DNA from: Phycisphaeraceae bacterium
GTDB lineage: Bacteria > Planctomycetota > Phycisphaerae > Phycisphaerales > Phycisphaeraceae
DNA length: 6,577 bases
Direction: 5' to 3'
NCBI GenBank assembly: GCA_016763955.1
Contig: JAESSU010000208.1
Coordinates: 1 to 6,577, forward strand
The notes beneath the pieces were generated by a model. That model did not search any database and had not been told where the DNA came from. It worked only from the letters and a program-made list of their open reading frames with translations. Shown one piece after another: positions 1 to 5,873 of this stretch. The position numbers were made by a program, and so were the translations under genes. Numbering within the stretch: position 1 is the stretch's first letter; each line of letters begins with the position of its first letter.

Positions 1-1
1 A

Positions 2-481
2 AGCCACATTAATGGCTTGATCACGCTTGATGATGGCCCACAAGTTGCTTTGGCACAGGACCCCAAAAATATCGTCGTGCAATTACCCAAAGCAGATCAG
101 GCTAACCCCGGCGCGTTCTTATCACAGATTCTCACCAGCTATATCGACCCGCCACTTATTGGCACAGGCGCTCGTGTGAAGATCAATGAAAAAGCAGGAA
201 CCATTGTCTTTGGTGCCAACGTGCAAATTTCGCCAGTGGTCATTTCCACGCAAGGTTTAACCATCACGACGATCACGCCTCCCGTGGAGCCCACACTTGA
301 AAATCCAATCGCTCAAACGAGCAATTGGGTCTCAATTGATCCTGAAAATCGTGGCGGTACCAAGTTGGCCTCACTTTTAAATGCACTTAAACAATTACGT
401 GTCGATGCGAAAGATCGTATTGCCATCGTCAAAGAGTTAGACAAAGTCGGAGCGTTACACGCGGAGTTGATTATTGAGTAA
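2..481 (+). CDS. flgI: Flagellar P-ring protein FlgI, C-terminal part (5' end outside window)
   Basis: FlgI forms the periplasmic P-ring around the distal rod, in the peptidoglycan layer of diderm bacteria. The frame is open from base 2 to the TAA at 479-481, giving about 159 residues, so well over half of a normal FlgI of roughly 350-370 residues lies upstream. The match rests on the conserved C-terminal pattern: ARVKINEKAGTIVFGANVQI followed by SPV, a variable linker, then a leucine-rich end reading LASLLNALKQLRVDAKDRIA and closing with GALHAELIIE. This corresponds to the family ending in which a helix with LNAL precedes IxIL-x-L-x-x-xGALxAEL. A TTG at 17 is an internal leucine, not a start. 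The gene opens the rod/ring part of the cluster, and the rod-binding gene follows after 71 bases. Identification is secure; only the missing 5' part limits it. Confidence 0.93.
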   Translation, partial: SHINGLITLDDGPQVALAQDPKNIVVQLPKADQANPGAFLSQILTSYIDPPLIGTGARVKINEKAGTIVFGANVQISPVVISTQGLTITTITPPVEPTLENPIAQTSNWVSIDPENRGGTKLASLLNALKQLRVDAKDRIAIVKELDKVGALHAELIIE

Positions 482-552
482 TAAACCATGCCGTCGTTGG
501 TCAGTTCTAATTTTAAATTGCCTTGAAATTTCCGGGGGTTGAGTAACTAATT

Positions 553-957
553 ATGCAGATGTCAGCCATTTCTAACTTGAGTATTAAACAGACCGCCACG
601 GATGCGGCTAAGGCTTCATTACAAGGTGATTTTGCCAGCTTGCTCAATCGCCCAGCGACATCAAAGGGCAAGGAAATGACTGAAAATCAGAAAGCCGAAA
701 TCCGTGAAGCTGCACAACAGCTTGTTTCCAGTGCATTAATCTTGCCGATGCTGGCTCAGATTCGTGAAAGCTCACTGAAAAGTGAAATGTTTCATGGCGG
801 ATTTACAGAAGACGCATTTGGTGCCCAGTTAGATACAGAGCTTGCGGACAAAATGGTTGCCAAATCAAACTTCCCCATCGTCGAAGCGATCTATCAAAAA
901 ATGGTCAACCCCATGGGCCATAAACCTTCCGGTAAGGAGCTAAATATCCATGCATAA
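553..957 (+). CDS. flgJ: Rod-binding protein, FlgJ N-terminal-domain type (no muramidase domain)
   Basis: This 134-residue protein corresponds to the rod-binding N-terminal domain of FlgJ, which acts in the periplasm as a scaffold or cap during rod assembly. The diagnostic part is about residues 55-112: a helix with LVSSALILPMLAQIRESSLK, a glycine-containing turn (MFHGGFTEDAFGAQLDTELA), then a helix ending PIVEAIYQKM. This is the usual rod-binding pattern of a Gly-Gly turn, Phe, an acidic helix and an alanine-isoleucine-tyrosine end. The peptidoglycan hydrolase domain of enterobacterial FlgJ is absent, as in many phyla, so another enzyme must open the wall. The first 50 residues are polar and low in conservation. 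ATG at 553 is preceded by a weak GAG at 541-543; ATG at 559 is an equally possible start. The 3' end overlaps the next gene by 8 bases (ATGCATAA at 950-957), implying translational coupling. Confidence 0.85.
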   Translation: MQMSAISNLSIKQTATDAAKASLQGDFASLLNRPATSKGKEMTENQKAEIREAAQQLVSSALILPMLAQIRESSLKSEMFHGGFTEDAFGAQLDTELADKMVAKSNFPIVEAIYQKMVNPMGHKPSGKELNIHA

Positions 958-1168
958 ACAATTAGAAAAACAACTCACGGCACTTGAACAATTATTGCAG
1001 GATCTTACGTTGGCTCATGGGCGTTTATTGGAATTGCTCAATGAAAAGCGAACCGCACTTAGCCAGGCCAAACATGATGTGATGGCAAAATTAGTCACGC
1101 AGGAAAACGATCAGATCAAAGTGATCAGTGAGATGGAAAAAAGCGATTACAGATGGTTGCTGATGTGA
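950..1168 (+). CDS. flgN: FlgN-like export chaperone, N-terminal fragment (frame ends early)
   Basis: FlgN is the cytoplasmic chaperone that delivers the hook-associated proteins FlgK and FlgL to the flagellar export gate. This 72-residue frame starts inside the end of the rod-binding gene and encodes an almost wholly helical, Leu/Gln/Glu/Lys-rich protein, with the LLQDLTLAHGRLLELLNEKR region matching the first FlgN helix and a second helix from about residue 38 to 64. After residue 64 the frame reads SDYRWLLM and stops at TGA 1166-1168, which looks out of frame. A -1 shift at the A run 1137-1142 instead continues EMEKKRLQMVADV, the expected Glu/Arg FlgN motif, into the frame ending at 1461. 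Joined, the product would be about 170 residues, close to normal FlgN size. The position directly before flgK and flgL supports the function. It may be a mutated gene, a sequencing indel, or a recoded gene. Confidence 0.7.
   Translation: MHKQLEKQLTALEQLLQDLTLAHGRLLELLNEKRTALSQAKHDVMAKLVTQENDQIKVISEMEKSDYRWLLM
1137..1143 (+). other. A6-G run where the flgN reading frame breaks
   Basis: Six A residues followed by G lie exactly where FlgN homology passes from the frame of 950 to the frame of 1153. One extra A here would restore a single open frame of about 170 residues. In the zero frame the codons are GAA AAA AGC, so the run is not phased as the classic A-AAA-AAG slippery heptamer. Only a single tRNA-Lys re-pairing from AAA 1139-1141 to AAA 1138-1140 would give the -1 shift. 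A sequencing or assembly indel, or a real one-base deletion, is the simpler reading. Confidence 0.6.
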
Positions 1169-1461
1169 CTTTATTGCTCGACCCTACTGCTAAAGAGCCA
1201 CTAAAGCTTCTTGGGTTAGCAGGTCGTTTGCCCGAACCTTGGCGGGGACGCATTCTGATTTTTCGACATCAGCTTCAGCAAAACATGCTGGCAACGCAAA
1301 AGCAAGCCCGCAACACCCAACAGGCCACCGCGCAATTGATGAAGCATATGACGGGATTAATGCAGAAAGTCACCGCAGCTTGCACGGGCGCTTCTGCATA
1401 CAGTGCCAAAGGCGCACCTTCAAACCAAACTCGGATTAGTACTTTTAGTATGACGGCTTAA
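1153..1461 (+). CDS. flgN: FlgN-like export chaperone, C-terminal fragment
   Basis: This is the second half of the FlgN-like chaperone, in the frame -1 to the fragment starting at 950. In FlgN proteins the C-terminal helix binds the C-terminal ends of FlgK and FlgL. From about residue 27 to 75 the fragment is a long Gln/Ala/Leu/Met-rich helix (WRGRILIFRHQLQQNMLATQ and onward), as expected for that region. The tail with AYSAKGAP followed by a polar stretch also resembles chaperones of this type. The in-frame ATG at 1153 has no good ribosome binding site: the nearest GGA (1135-1137) is 15 bases upstream. Independent translation could occur only by reinitiation, because the upstream stop at 1166-1168 overlaps it. 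The frame is open further upstream, to codons AAG CGA TTA CAG at 1141-1152, which fit the family. TAA at 1459-1461 lies 20 bases before flgK. Confidence 0.65.
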   Translation: MVADVTLLLDPTAKEPLKLLGLAGRLPEPWRGRILIFRHQLQQNMLATQKQARNTQQATAQLMKHMTGLMQKVTAACTGASAYSAKGAPSNQTRISTFSMTA

Positions 1462-1481
1462 CCAAACTGTGAGAACTTACG

Positions 1482-3182
1482 ATGTCACTAAGTAGTGCAT
1501 TACAAATTGGAAGATCGGGTATTCTGGCAAGCCAAGCGGCCCTGGAAGTTGCAGGTAATAACCTCGCTAACATCGGCACGCCTGGTTATCACCGCCAGAC
1601 CATTGCGTTAACGCCCTCACAAGGGGACGAATTGTCGCGTGGTTTGACCTTGGGCCAAGGTGTGAGTGTCGAGTCCATCACACGAAACATCTCCGAAGCA
1701 CTTGAAGCTCGCATCCGTAGTAGTATTTCACAAGGCTCCTCGACGCAGACGCAAGTCGAAATGCTCACACAGCTTGAAGCCCTTGAAAACGAATTTACTG
1801 AGGTCGATCTCTCTAGCAATCTCTCTGAGTTTTTTGATGCTTGGAGTGAACTGGCAAACACGCCAGACGATCCATCAAAGCGGACGCTCGTCGTGCAGCA
1901 GGGCGAAAAACTAACTTCTTTTGTGCAGGATTTGCGTTCCAACATCGTCGGATTGCGTAGCCAGGTTGATGAACAACTCAGTGCAGCAGTCGATTCGGCG
2001 AACATCGTTTTGAACAAACTAGCCGTTGTGAATCTAGAAATTGCTCGCACGGAAGGCGGCTTAGGTGGAGCAAACAGTCTCCGGGATGAAAGAGACCGTT
2101 TGCTTGCAAATTTGAGCAAGTACATCGACATCTCCACCGTCGAACAAAAAGATGGCATCGTGGATGTCTTTGTAGGCAGCATCCCATTGATCCTCAACGG
2201 CACGAATCGAGGGATTGAACTTAAAAGCGCAGCCAATGGCGATGACTTTGATCTTAGCATCGTACTCGGTTCAGACGGCTCGCCTTTGTTGGCTAGCGCA
2301 GGCAGAATTCAAGGACTCCTTGATGCTCGTGATAAGCATGTCAACGGTGCAATTGACGAATTGGATGAATTTTCCAATGCACTGATTTATCAAGTCAATG
2401 TCTTGCATACCCAAGGACAAGGGACACAAGGTTTTGCTTCGGTGACAGGAACCCAGCAGTTTGTGGATGCCAACGTGTTACTCAATTCACAAGACGCTAA
2501 CTTACCTTTTGATATTCAGCATGGCAGCTTTGCAGTCACACTAACACAAACGCAAACCGGTCAGAAAAAAACCAGTACCATTGATATCGATCTAGATGGC
2601 ATTGGGACGGATTCTACTTTGACGGACGTTCTGACGCAGCTTAACAGTGTGGCTAATCTCACTGCATCGTTAACGCCCAATGGTCGGTTGTTAATCGAAA
2701 CCTCCGGCGATCAATATGAAGTGACCTTTAGTGAAGATTCGACGGGTTTTCTGGCTACTGCGGGGATTAACACCTTTTTTACAGGGTCTTCCTCAGCAGA
2801 CATTAGCATCAACAGTGTGTTGTTAAACGACACGAACATGCTTGCAGTGGCACAAAATCATGTGGACGGTGATAACTCTAATGCCCTGGCGATTGCGGCT
2901 ATGCGGACAGATCCCATTGGTGATTTGGGGGGCATTAGTATCACAGAATTGTGGAACCGTCATGTTGAAGCGTTTGCTGGGCGAGTGGGTCAAGCTGAAG
3001 GTGAGTATGAAGCGGATCAGATTATTTCTGCCAATCTTGATGCACAGCAGCAAGCCATTAGCGGTGTGAATGCGGATGAAGAAGCGATCAACCTAATAAG
3101 TTTTCAGCAGGCTTATGCCGGCAGTGCTCGATTTTTAAGTGTAGTAGATGAAATGATGCAAACGTTATTGCAGTTACTTTAA
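1482..3182 (+). CDS. flgK: Flagellar hook-associated protein 1 (FlgK)
   Basis: FlgK is the first of the two junction proteins between hook and filament; it is exported through the flagellar type III apparatus and sits outside the cell. At 566 residues it is near the usual 500-650. The N-terminal rod/hook domain is clear at residues 1-37: ALQIGRSGILASQAALEVAG, then NNLAN and TPGYHRQ. The long coiled D0/D1 helices follow to about residue 215, with ANSLRDERDRLL as the typical turn. The C-terminal domain (about 525-566) has the canonical SGVNADEEAINLISFQQAYA and a final VVDEMMQTLLQ helix. The middle carries a beta-rich insert (about 349-434) ending in GINTFFTGSSS, common in long FlgK proteins. 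Start ATG 1482 has GTGAGA at 1469-1474 as a modest ribosome binding site. The gene lies 20 bases after flgN and 19 before flgL, consistent with one transcript and with FlgN as its chaperone. Confidence 0.96.
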   Translation: MSLSSALQIGRSGILASQAALEVAGNNLANIGTPGYHRQTIALTPSQGDELSRGLTLGQGVSVESITRNISEALEARIRSSISQGSSTQTQVEMLTQLEALENEFTEVDLSSNLSEFFDAWSELANTPDDPSKRTLVVQQGEKLTSFVQDLRSNIVGLRSQVDEQLSAAVDSANIVLNKLAVVNLEIARTEGGLGGANSLRDERDRLLANLSKYIDISTVEQKDGIVDVFVGSIPLILNGTNRGIELKSAANGDDFDLSIVLGSDGSPLLASAGRIQGLLDARDKHVNGAIDELDEFSNALIYQVNVLHTQGQGTQGFASVTGTQQFVDANVLLNSQDANLPFDIQHGSFAVTLTQTQTGQKKTSTIDIDLDGIGTDSTLTDVLTQLNSVANLTASLTPNGRLLIETSGDQYEVTFSEDSTGFLATAGINTFFTGSSSADISINSVLLNDTNMLAVAQNHVDGDNSNALAIAAMRTDPIGDLGGISITELWNRHVEAFAGRVGQAEGEYEADQIISANLDAQQQAISGVNADEEAINLISFQQAYAGSARFLSVVDEMMQTLLQLL

Positions 3183-3201
3183 GGATGATTTGGAATAAGC
3201 C

Positions 3202-5169
3202 ATGAGCAGTATTTCAAGCAGCAATTATTCTCGAACGACTTCGATGCAGAGTTCTAACCAGCTTATGTATCAGTTGCGCAAAATTCAAACGGAACTTGCG
3301 GATGCACAAAATGCCATCACCACCGGCAAGCAGGTTAACAAGCCCTCAGACTCGCCATCACTGACTTCGGCAATCCTGCTTGTGAACCAACAAATGGAAT
3401 CCCGCAATCAGCACGAATTGAATCTGGATTATATCTCCACAATGCTTAACAACGTCGATCAGGCAATGGCCGATGTGTCGACGATTGCGATTGAATCACA
3501 CAGCTTGGCATTAAGTCAGATCGGCATCACTTCCGATGAGGGGACTCGCCAGGCCGAAGCTGCTGTGGTGGATGCAAAAATTAGTGGATTGCTGGATATC
3601 GTCAACCGTAAGGTGCTGGATATCGGCTTGTTTAATGGGAACGGTAATGGTGGCGAGCAGCCTTTTATCGAAGACCTTGGCGGGATTCGATATGTCGGTG
3701 CGACCACCAATTTGGTCTCAGAAACCGGGCTGACGAATCCTGTTGCATACAACTCCAACGGGGCGGAAGCTTTTAATGCTCTGGGTTATGTCCGCAGTGC
3801 GATGGATTTAAATCCGTCAGCGACCGCGCAGACACGCCTTGTGGATGTGGATGGCGCGACGGGACAGGGCGTTCGTCTGGGAACATTGCAGTTGGATGTG
3901 AATGGCACATTGGCGACCGTTAATTTGTCCAACGCTCGGACGATGGATGACGTGGCCTTGAGAATTCAGAACGCGATGGATGCCATCGACCCCACAGCAG
4001 GCCAGATTGCGATTAGCGATCAAGGATTTAATTTAACCGCTTTTGCCGGCCAGAACGTGAGTCTTTCGGACTTCCCCGGCGGCGTGGTAGCCAGTGATCT
4101 GGGCATTGACTTAGCTGCAAGTAACAATCAGACGGTCAACGGTGCGGATGTTCAAGTCAACCTAACCATGATGACTTCGCTAACGGCTTTGGGCAGTGGC
4201 ACGGACTGGAACAGTGGCCTAAAAATCACACAAGGCCAAATTACCAAGATTGCAGACTTTTCTACAGCTCAAACAGTCCAAGATTTGATGAATGTCATAG
4301 ACGGCCTGCACTTGGGACTGCGAATGCAGATTAATGACCAAGGCACCGGCCTAGACATGATTACCGAAATCTCAGGCATCAACCTAAGCATCGGAGAAAA
4401 CGCTGGCGGAACCACCGCAACCGATCTGGGGCTGCGAACCTTTAGCAATAGCAGTGTGCTTGCAAACTTTAATAACGGTATCGGCGTGGGCCGTTCTGAA
4501 GGTGAAGACGATATCGCAATGGGTTTGCACGACGGCTCAACGTTCAATATTAATCTTGATGGGGCAGCAACGATTGATGATGTCATCGCAGCATTCACAC
4601 AAGCTGCTACGGTTGCGGGCTTGACCCTTGGCCAGCCCGGTGATCTGAGCAGTGATCTGAATATCGGATTCAATGCAGACGGTAACGGCTTGCGGATTGA
4701 AGACAACACGATTGGCACTGAGGATTTTAAAGTCCAAAGCCTAAACCAATCCTTGGCTGCTGTGGACCTTGGCATCGCGGTGAACGCTGGGAATCAATCA
4801 GAAATTGTCGGTGAAGATACTGCCCCCGTTGAGGTTGACAGTATTTTTACACATTTAATCAATTTAAAAGAAAAATTGTTGCAAAACGACTCGCGTGGCA
4901 TCTCAGTTGCTGCATCTAAGATAGATGGTGACTCAGATTCAGTCACCCGAGTGCGAGCCACAATTGGTGTTCGTACTCAAAGGGCCCAAGAGGCTTTGGA
5001 TCGGTCAACAGAATTGGGTATTTCAGAGACCAGTCTGCTTTCCGAACTCCAAGGCGGAGACTTAACGGAGTTGATCTTGAAATTTCAAAACCTTCAATTC
5101 CAACTCCAGGCAAGTTTGAGCGTCGGAGCGCAAAACTTGCAGCTAAGTCTGTTGGACTTTTTGGCCTGA
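3202..5169 (+). CDS. flgL: Flagellar hook-associated protein 3 (FlgL), enlarged form
   Basis: FlgL is the second junction protein, placed between FlgK and the flagellin filament. It has 655 residues, against about 300-420 in most bacteria. The conserved flagellin-like ends identify it. Residues 1-145 contain LMYQLRKIQTELADAQNAIT, the GKQVNKPSDSP turn, and a helix running to KVLDIGLFNGN. Residues about 545-655 contain VRATIGVRTQRAQEALDRS and the characteristic FlgL end SELQGGDLTELILKFQNLQ with GAQNLQLSLLDFL. The extra size comes from about residues 200-530, three degenerate modules listed separately as a repeat. They should form surface domains outside the D0/D1 core. The likely ribosome binding site is GGA at 3192-3194, 7 bases before ATG 3202. 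No cysteine is present, as usual for exported axial proteins. Domain order and context make the call secure; the role of the inserts is unknown. Confidence 0.95.
   Translation: MSSISSSNYSRTTSMQSSNQLMYQLRKIQTELADAQNAITTGKQVNKPSDSPSLTSAILLVNQQMESRNQHELNLDYISTMLNNVDQAMADVSTIAIESHSLALSQIGITSDEGTRQAEAAVVDAKISGLLDIVNRKVLDIGLFNGNGNGGEQPFIEDLGGIRYVGATTNLVSETGLTNPVAYNSNGAEAFNALGYVRSAMDLNPSATAQTRLVDVDGATGQGVRLGTLQLDVNGTLATVNLSNARTMDDVALRIQNAMDAIDPTAGQIAISDQGFNLTAFAGQNVSLSDFPGGVVASDLGIDLAASNNQTVNGADVQVNLTMMTSLTALGSGTDWNSGLKITQGQITKIADFSTAQTVQDLMNVIDGLHLGLRMQINDQGTGLDMITEISGINLSIGENAGGTTATDLGLRTFSNSSVLANFNNGIGVGRSEGEDDIAMGLHDGSTFNINLDGAATIDDVIAAFTQAATVAGLTLGQPGDLSSDLNIGFNADGNGLRIEDNTIGTEDFKVQSLNQSLAAVDLGIAVNAGNQSEIVGEDTAPVEVDSIFTHLINLKEKLLQNDSRGISVAASKIDGDSDSVTRVRATIGVRTQRAQEALDRSTELGISETSLLSELQGGDLTELILKFQNLQFQLQASLSVGAQNLQLSLLDFLA
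3865..4776 (+). repeat. Three degenerate flagellin-IN-like modules inside FlgL
   Basis: Three successive protein modules occupy FlgL residues about 222-303, 330-412 and 425-525. Each has a beta-strand opening, a Thr/Val-Asp segment starting a helix (ARTMDDVALRIQNAM; AQTVQDLMNVIDGL; AATIDDVIAAF), then a strand with a Gly-rich turn (ISDQGFNL; INDQGTGLDM; FNADGNGLRI). Each ends in the same signature, DLGI or DLGL after a short A-x element (ASDLGID, ATDLGLR, AVDLGIA). This resembles the flagellin hook IN motif of large FlgL, FliD and flagellin proteins. The copies are diverged in DNA sequence, so this is an old duplication. Boundaries are approximate and judged by eye. Confidence 0.6.
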
Positions 5170-5206
5170 TTCGGCAGAAATTGCGCGTCTGTGAGGTCTT
5201 CGGTCG

Positions 5207-5218
5207 ACCTGATCAGGT
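5207..5218 (+). repeat. 12-bp perfect palindrome ACCTGATCAGGT between flgL and fliW
   Basis: ACCT, GATC, AGGT form a perfect 12-base dyad 38 bases after the flgL stop. As RNA it could make only a 4-bp stem. The left arm also pairs with an earlier AGGTC at 5194-5198 (AGGTC/GACCT, loop of 7), so the two folds exclude each other. No T run follows, so it is not a normal intrinsic terminator. It might be an RNA switch, a protein site or chance. Confidence 0.4.
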
Positions 5219-5231
5219 GCTAGTCAATAAT

Positions 5232-5252
5232 GAGTTGGCAGGATGCCAATTC
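5232..5252 (+). promoter_or_regulatory. GGA-loop hairpin in the fliW leader, candidate CsrA site
   Basis: Arms GAGTTGGCA (5232-5240) and TGCCAATTC (5244-5252) pair over 9 positions with a single G-U, leaving GGA (5241-5243) in the loop. If the last A-U pair opens, the loop is AGGAU on an 8-bp stem. CsrA recognises A(N)GGA exposed in a hairpin loop. The site lies 66 bases before the fliW start. Four more GGA triplets follow at 5289, 5293, 5307 and 5316, the last two in the ribosome-binding area. The pairing is seen directly; CsrA binding is inferred. Confidence 0.45.
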
Positions 5253-5278
5253 CAGCAGGTGAACTGATTTGCCTGTTG
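5253..5278 (+). promoter_or_regulatory. Second hairpin in the fliW leader
   Basis: CAGCAGG at 5253-5259 pairs with CCTGTTG at 5272-5278 (7 bp with one G-U, 12-base loop). It starts immediately after the GGA-loop hairpin, so the two could stack. No GGA lies in its loop. It might position the downstream GGA triplets, or simply be incidental structure. Confidence 0.3.
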
Positions 5279-5317
5279 AAAAAATCCAGGATGGAAGACC
5301 GCAAAAGGATCGTAAGG

Positions 5318-5764
5318 ATGATCGTAAACACGACAAGATTTGGACAAGTGGAAGTGGATGACAGTCGCGTCATCGTTTTCCCCAAGGGGCTTCTAGGTTT
5401 TCCTAGTTGCACCCGTTACGTATTGATCGAGCCCGGAGAAGATAGTTATTTCCTCTGGCTCCAATCCACGCAGACACCGGACTTAGCGTTTGTTGTTGCT
5501 GACCCGAGTTTGTTTGTTCCAACCTACAAGGTTCCGATCAAACAAGAGCAGATGCGTGAACTTGGCGTTGCATCAGTAAGCAGTGCCCAAGTCTTCGTGA
5601 TCGTCAATAAGGTCGATCGTATGCTCACCGGCAACTTGCAAGGTCCGCTGGTGATCAACGTCGCGACGAAGGTCGGTGAGCAATTAGTGCTCTCTGATCG
5701 CCGGTTTACAACACGGGTTCCCTTAGTGGAATTAGGTAGCCCGGTTGAAGCAATGTCAGCCTAA
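5318..5764 (+). CDS. fliW: Flagellar assembly factor FliW
   Basis: FliW is a cytoplasmic protein that binds flagellin and, when not occupied by it, binds CsrA and relieves repression of flagellin translation. The 148-residue product begins MIVNTTRFGQVEVDD and has the family core: VIVFPKGLLGFPSCTRYVLI (19-37 region), the FLWLQS segment, DLAFVVADP, and the C-terminal NLQGPLVINVATKVGEQLVL followed by a final strand TRVPL. The frame is open upstream to an ATG at 5243, but the family begins at the M-I/K-I-x-TTRFG element. ATG 5318 also has AGGA at 5306-5309 with an 8-base spacer, so it is preferred over 5243 and 5291. Adjacent csrA and flagellin supply both known binding partners. The leader of 148 bases contains hairpins and five GGA triplets, suggesting that CsrA may control its own antagonist. 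Identification is firm. Confidence 0.94.
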   Translation: MIVNTTRFGQVEVDDSRVIVFPKGLLGFPSCTRYVLIEPGEDSYFLWLQSTQTPDLAFVVADPSLFVPTYKVPIKQEQMRELGVASVSSAQVFVIVNKVDRMLTGNLQGPLVINVATKVGEQLVLSDRRFTTRVPLVELGSPVEAMSA

Positions 5765-5798
5765 TTTGTTCGGCTGGATGTGCCTTGAAAGTTAGTCC

Positions 5799-5818
5799 CC
5801 AGTGCATGGAAGCACTGG
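5799..5818 (+). promoter_or_regulatory. Hexaloop ATGGAA hairpin in the csrA leader, candidate CsrA autoregulatory site
   Basis: CCAGTGC (5799-5805) and GCACTGG (5812-5818) form a perfect 7-bp stem closing the hexaloop ATGGAA. This is the ANGGAN-in-hexaloop form favoured by CsrA. It lies 55 bases before the csrA start. A further AAGGA overlaps the csrA Shine-Dalgarno at 5860-5864, giving a pair of sites that one CsrA dimer could bridge. This two-site layout is known for CsrA-repressed leaders; binding here is inferred. Confidence 0.6.
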
Positions 5819-5821
5819 ATA

Positions 5822-5852
5822 CCTGGACTCATGCGTATGCAGAAGTCCAAGG
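5822..5852 (+). promoter_or_regulatory. Second hairpin in the csrA leader
   Basis: TGGACT (5824-5829) pairs perfectly with AGTCCA (5844-5849), and CC 5822-5823 can extend with GG 5851-5852 across one bulged A (5850). The 14-base loop can form a small CAT/ATG inner pairing. It lies between the GGA hexaloop hairpin and the Shine-Dalgarno, so it would bring the two GGA sites close together in space. Confidence 0.4.
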
Positions 5853-5873
5853 CCCGCGGAAGGAGCTTGTTGC

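Noticed and set aside
1..18. Inverted repeat AAGCCA/TGGCTT with 6-base loop
   Set aside because: It lies wholly in flgI coding sequence, is short, and has no T run or regulatory context; taken as chance.
482..552. Promoter or terminator in the flgI-flgJ gap
   Set aside because: Only a weak AT-only pairing and no good sigma-28, sigma-54 or sigma-70 match; nothing supportable in these 71 bases beyond a weak GAG ribosome site.
1137..1143. Programmed -1 frameshift at AAAAAAG as in dnaX
   Set aside because: The heptamer is present, but in the zero frame it is read GAA AAA AGC, not A-AAA-AAG, and A6 is short for polymerase slippage. Retained only as a lesser possibility in the flgN finding.
1239..1439. 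66-codon open frame inside the flgN region, + strand
   Set aside because: Third frame across the FlgN C-terminal half; no family resemblance, and the other frame has the helical FlgN pattern.
1589..2260. Open frame of 223 codons on the minus strand inside flgK
   Set aside because: It is a shadow of flgK: a low-complexity Ser/Arg-rich translation with no recognisable domain, opposite a gene of certain identity.
4269..4775. Open frame of 168 codons on the minus strand inside flgL
   Set aside because: Ser/Pro/Arg-rich translation of the kind produced opposite a coding strand; no domain and no ribosome binding site or gap supporting it.
5243..5317. Longer FliW with start ATG at 5243 or 5291
   Set aside because: The extra residues have no counterpart in the family, ATG 5243 lies inside the GGA-loop hairpin, and ATG 5318 has a better-placed AGGA and the family N-terminus.
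5802..5873. Longer CsrA with GTG start at 5802
   Set aside because: All CsrA proteins begin ML(V/I)L-type at the first strand. The additional residues are cysteine-rich nonsense that overlaps the leader hairpins, and AGGAG fits ATG 5874.
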